A stretch of DNA of 8,483 nucleotides from positions 1-8,483 of the forward strand of contig DAOVCL010000080.1 of assembly GCA_030670005.1 (NCBI GenBank), given 5' to 3'. Numbering within the stretch: the stretch's first letter is position 1; every line of letters starts with the position of its first letter. Positions 7,029-8,483 of this stretch are shown here, in pieces. Below the pieces are notes generated by a model. It did not search any database. It saw only the letters and a list, made by a program, of their open reading frames with translations, and was not told the origin of the DNA. The DNA is from Candidatus Zixiibacteriota bacterium (lineage in GTDB: Bacteria > SM23-81 > DAOVCL01). Made by a program: the position numbers and the translations under genes.

Positions 7029-7057
7029 TTGACAATGAGGGGAAGGTAGTTTAAATT
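7029..7057 (+). promoter_or_regulatory. Possible sigma70-type promoter for the HTH gene pair
   Basis: A consensus -35 box TTGACA (7029-7034) is followed after 17 bases by TAAATT (7052-7057), which matches four of six positions of TATAAT. A start near 7064 would give a leader of about 20 bases before ATG 7085, with GGGGAGG at 7074-7080 as ribosome binding site. The position, in the only gap of this size between genes and just before a change in codon use, fits an independent transcription unit. There is no experimental support, and the -10 box is weak. Confidence 0.45.
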
Positions 7058-7071
7058 ATAGCCTATTTAAA
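7050..7071. promoter_or_regulatory. AT-rich inverted repeat over the putative -10 and start, possible operator
   Basis: TTTAAAT (7050-7056) and ATTTAAA (7065-7071) are perfect inverted arms around an eight-base spacer. It overlaps the putative -10 box and start point, where a repressor site could sit, and the downstream genes encode HTH proteins that could self-regulate. The arms are low in complexity, so chance is a serious alternative. Confidence 0.25.
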
Positions 7072-7084
7072 ACGGGGAGGCCTT

Positions 7085-7924
7085 ATGCAGCTTACAGAAG
7101 TAGGGCAACGGCTGGAAGATAAAAGTCTGGACGGGCAGCTGTTATGGGAACTGGAGCATGGCTTTGAGCTCTCACCCCGTGAGAGCGGGTTAATTGTTGA
7201 AACAGTTCGTTCATACTATAGTCAGGCACCAGAGGCTAAAAGTGGTCGGGTGGGTTTATGGGTTGTTAGACTTGATGCCAGTGTTGGCAAACCGCTTAAT
7301 GAATTGCCCAAGGTTCAGGTGTGGGTAACGCTGGATGGTGGTCAGGAGGATTTAGAGGCTTATCAGTTATATGGCCATGCTGGATTACGCAGGCAAAAGC
7401 TCCTTCGTATTACCGAGGAGATTGTTGATCAGGATGGTATTGCTACCCAGGAGGATTTGGCGCGTCTTTTAGGGACAAGCCTGCGCACGATCAGGCGGGA
7501 TATTGCCTATTTACGGGGTCAAGGTTTACGGGTTCTAACCAGAGGAGCATACTCTGACATTGGCCCCTCATTAAGTCACAAAGCAGTTATTGTGGAGATG
7601 TTTTTATCTGGTTCTGTTTATACGGAGATCTGTCGGAGGACGCGGCACTCTGCAAAAGCTGTAAAGCGCTATGTCAATACCTTTGGTCGGGTAGTGGCTT
7701 TATATGAGCGGGGGATCAAGGCACCAGAGGAGCTGGCCAACTATGCGGGCATCAGCAAGCGCTTGGCCACTGGATACTTGAATTTGTATTTCCAGTTTAG
7801 TAAAAAGCCAGCCTTTAAGGAGCGCATCAACGACTTGTTGGGGCGACTTTCATCGCGCCCCAGTTATCCAGGGGTAGATAAGGGAGGGATGGAAAAAGGG
7901 GGTCTGGTGGAGGCTGGACGATGA
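7085..7924 (+). CDS. DUF1670-like multi-HTH protein of unknown function (upstream paralogue)
   Basis: A 279-residue soluble protein without signal peptide. ATG 7085 follows GGGGAGG at 7074-7080 with a short four-base gap. I recognise it as similar to the DUF1670 family (function unknown) from overall pattern, not a database search. Residues 55-92 (GRVGLWV...VQVWVTL) correspond to a conserved W-V ... V-V-L segment in the next gene. Helix-turn-helix segments are likely at about 121-145 (TQEDLARLLGTSLRTIRRDI), 177-200 (YTEICRRTRHSAKAVKRYV) and 211-235 (APEELANYAGISKRLATGY). The first is followed by the family-like SDIGPSLSHK motif. The C-terminal 20 residues are glycine-rich and probably disordered. 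DNA binding is inferred from the HTH segments. The stop overlaps the next start (ATGA, 7921-7924), implying translational coupling and perhaps a heteromer. Arginine is encoded by CGN in 21 of 26 cases, unlike the AGG-rich peptidase gene, which suggests separate ancestry. Confidence 0.85.
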   Translation: MQLTEVGQRLEDKSLDGQLLWELEHGFELSPRESGLIVETVRSYYSQAPEAKSGRVGLWVVRLDASVGKPLNELPKVQVWVTLDGGQEDLEAYQLYGHAGLRRQKLLRITEEIVDQDGIATQEDLARLLGTSLRTIRRDIAYLRGQGLRVLTRGAYSDIGPSLSHKAVIVEMFLSGSVYTEICRRTRHSAKAVKRYVNTFGRVVALYERGIKAPEELANYAGISKRLATGYLNLYFQFSKKPAFKERINDLLGRLSSRPSYPGVDKGGMEKGGLVEAGR

Positions 7925-8483
7925 AGGGATATTATGGGGATCGTGGAGACCGTTTTGCCAGTCTGGAGAAACGGACTTTCAGAACAGCTTTGATCCATTT
8001 GTTGGAGACCGAATACAAGCTTATTGGTAGTCATCGGGTTCTGGAAGCCCTTTCAGATGATATTGAGCATCTTCAGCAGGAGTATTTTCCCTTACGGGAG
8101 CGAATTGAGGCTGGGACAATCGCCTGGGTGACCACCAAGAAGACGGTCCGTAAGCCCAGTTACGGCAAACGCACCGAGGATTATGAGAGTGTGATGGTGT
8201 ATTTACCGTTGGTTACGCGGGGCGATTTGGATAAGCGTGTTTTTGTGAAAGCGGGGACCAAGAACAGCAATTATGTGGTAAATCGGGAGCGTGATTTGGA
8301 GATCATGGCCCGTTTGGTAAAGTCGACTTGGGATCAGGGTGGTATGATTTCCCAGGCGGAGCTATGCGTACTGATGAATCGCAGCTTGACGACGATAGGT
8401 AAGTACATAGCGGAGTATGAAGCCAGACATCCGGATGATCCCTTACCGTTAAAGGGGTACATCCTTGATCAAGGCAGTCGTCC
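7921..8483 (+). CDS. DUF1670-like HTH protein (downstream paralogue), truncated by the window end
   Basis: The frame is open from ATG 7921 to the window edge, giving 187 residues and no stop. The start overlaps the previous stop in ATGA. The N-terminal part (EKRTFRTALIHLLETEYKL, then SDDIEHLQQEYFP and RIEAGTIAWVTT) and the motif GKRTEDYESVMVYLPLVT match what I know of DUF1670 proteins. An HTH lies at about 143-165 (ISQAELCVLMNRSLTTIGKYI), followed by KGYILDQGSRP. The upstream paralogue has the same order: W-V/V-V-L segment, HTH, then GAYSDIGPS. So the two genes are a diverged tandem duplication. The missing C-terminus should contain further HTH units like those of the neighbour. Role unknown; a DNA-binding partner of the upstream protein is the simplest inference. 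Arginine codons are CGN in 15 of 17 cases. Confidence 0.85.
   Translation, partial: MKGYYGDRGDRFASLEKRTFRTALIHLLETEYKLIGSHRVLEALSDDIEHLQQEYFPLRERIEAGTIAWVTTKKTVRKPSYGKRTEDYESVMVYLPLVTRGDLDKRVFVKAGTKNSNYVVNRERDLEIMARLVKSTWDQGGMISQAELCVLMNRSLTTIGKYIAEYEARHPDDPLPLKGYILDQGSR

Noticed and set aside
7025..7042. Rho-independent terminator after the peptidase gene
   Set aside because: The stem is only five base pairs with an eight-base loop, and no clear T-run follows (AAGGTAGTTTAAA). Too weak to list as a terminator.
7085..8483. The HTH pair as a known transposase or toxin-antitoxin operon
   Set aside because: I see no DDE or serine/tyrosine recombinase motif, no terminal inverted repeats within the window and no typical toxin fold. 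The sizes are large for a toxin-antitoxin pair. A mobile origin remains possible but unsupported.

Overview
The window looks like bacterial chromosome from an organism with a type IX secretion system (T9SS). Likely hosts are the FCB group or the loosely related uncultivated phyla that share this signature (for example KSB1-, Zixibacteria-, WOR-3- or Ignavibacteria-like bacteria). The evidence is three consecutive secreted proteins that all end in the same FlgD-like C-terminal sorting domain, with the xQNYPNPFN opening, the VYN-LGQ and GYY-V-WDGR core, and a basic TRKMILL(R/K) end. All genes are on the + strand. I see no RNA gene, CRISPR array, insertion sequence end or credible minus-strand gene.

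Region 1 (1-7006) is a tight run of T9SS cargo genes. The first is the 3' part of an Asp-box (BNR) beta-propeller protein. After 41 bases comes a complete 445-residue Asp-box propeller protein, then after 26 bases a 1563-residue gingipain-like (C25) cysteine peptidase. The peptidase has a propeptide, a catalytic domain, Ig/CARDB-like modules, a fibronectin III module and an eight-repeat FG-GAP-type propeller. The spacing and shared strand suggest one transcript of cell-surface or released proteins. The propellers probably bind ligands or partners, and the peptidase probably cuts proteins outside the cell.

Region 2 (7007-7084) is a short intergenic gap with a possible sigma70-type promoter (consensus TTGACA box) and an AT-rich inverted repeat.

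Region 3 (7085-8483, open at the right edge) holds two overlapping genes (ATGA junction) for paralogous helix-turn-helix proteins. They resemble the DUF1670 family, whose function is unknown. Their arginine codons are mostly CGN (36 of 43), against 5 of 25 in the first part of the peptidase gene, so the pair probably has a different origin from the cargo operon.

The most unusual signal is a set of heptameric (7-nt period) DNA repeats inside the sorting-domain coding regions. They fall at one shared loop in all three genes and at a second loop in two of them. The unit sequences differ between genes but keep the same register, and the tracts lie at the junction of a mosaic similarity pattern between the three domains. 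This looks like a heptamer repeat family that tolerates life inside, or remodels, secretion-signal loops.
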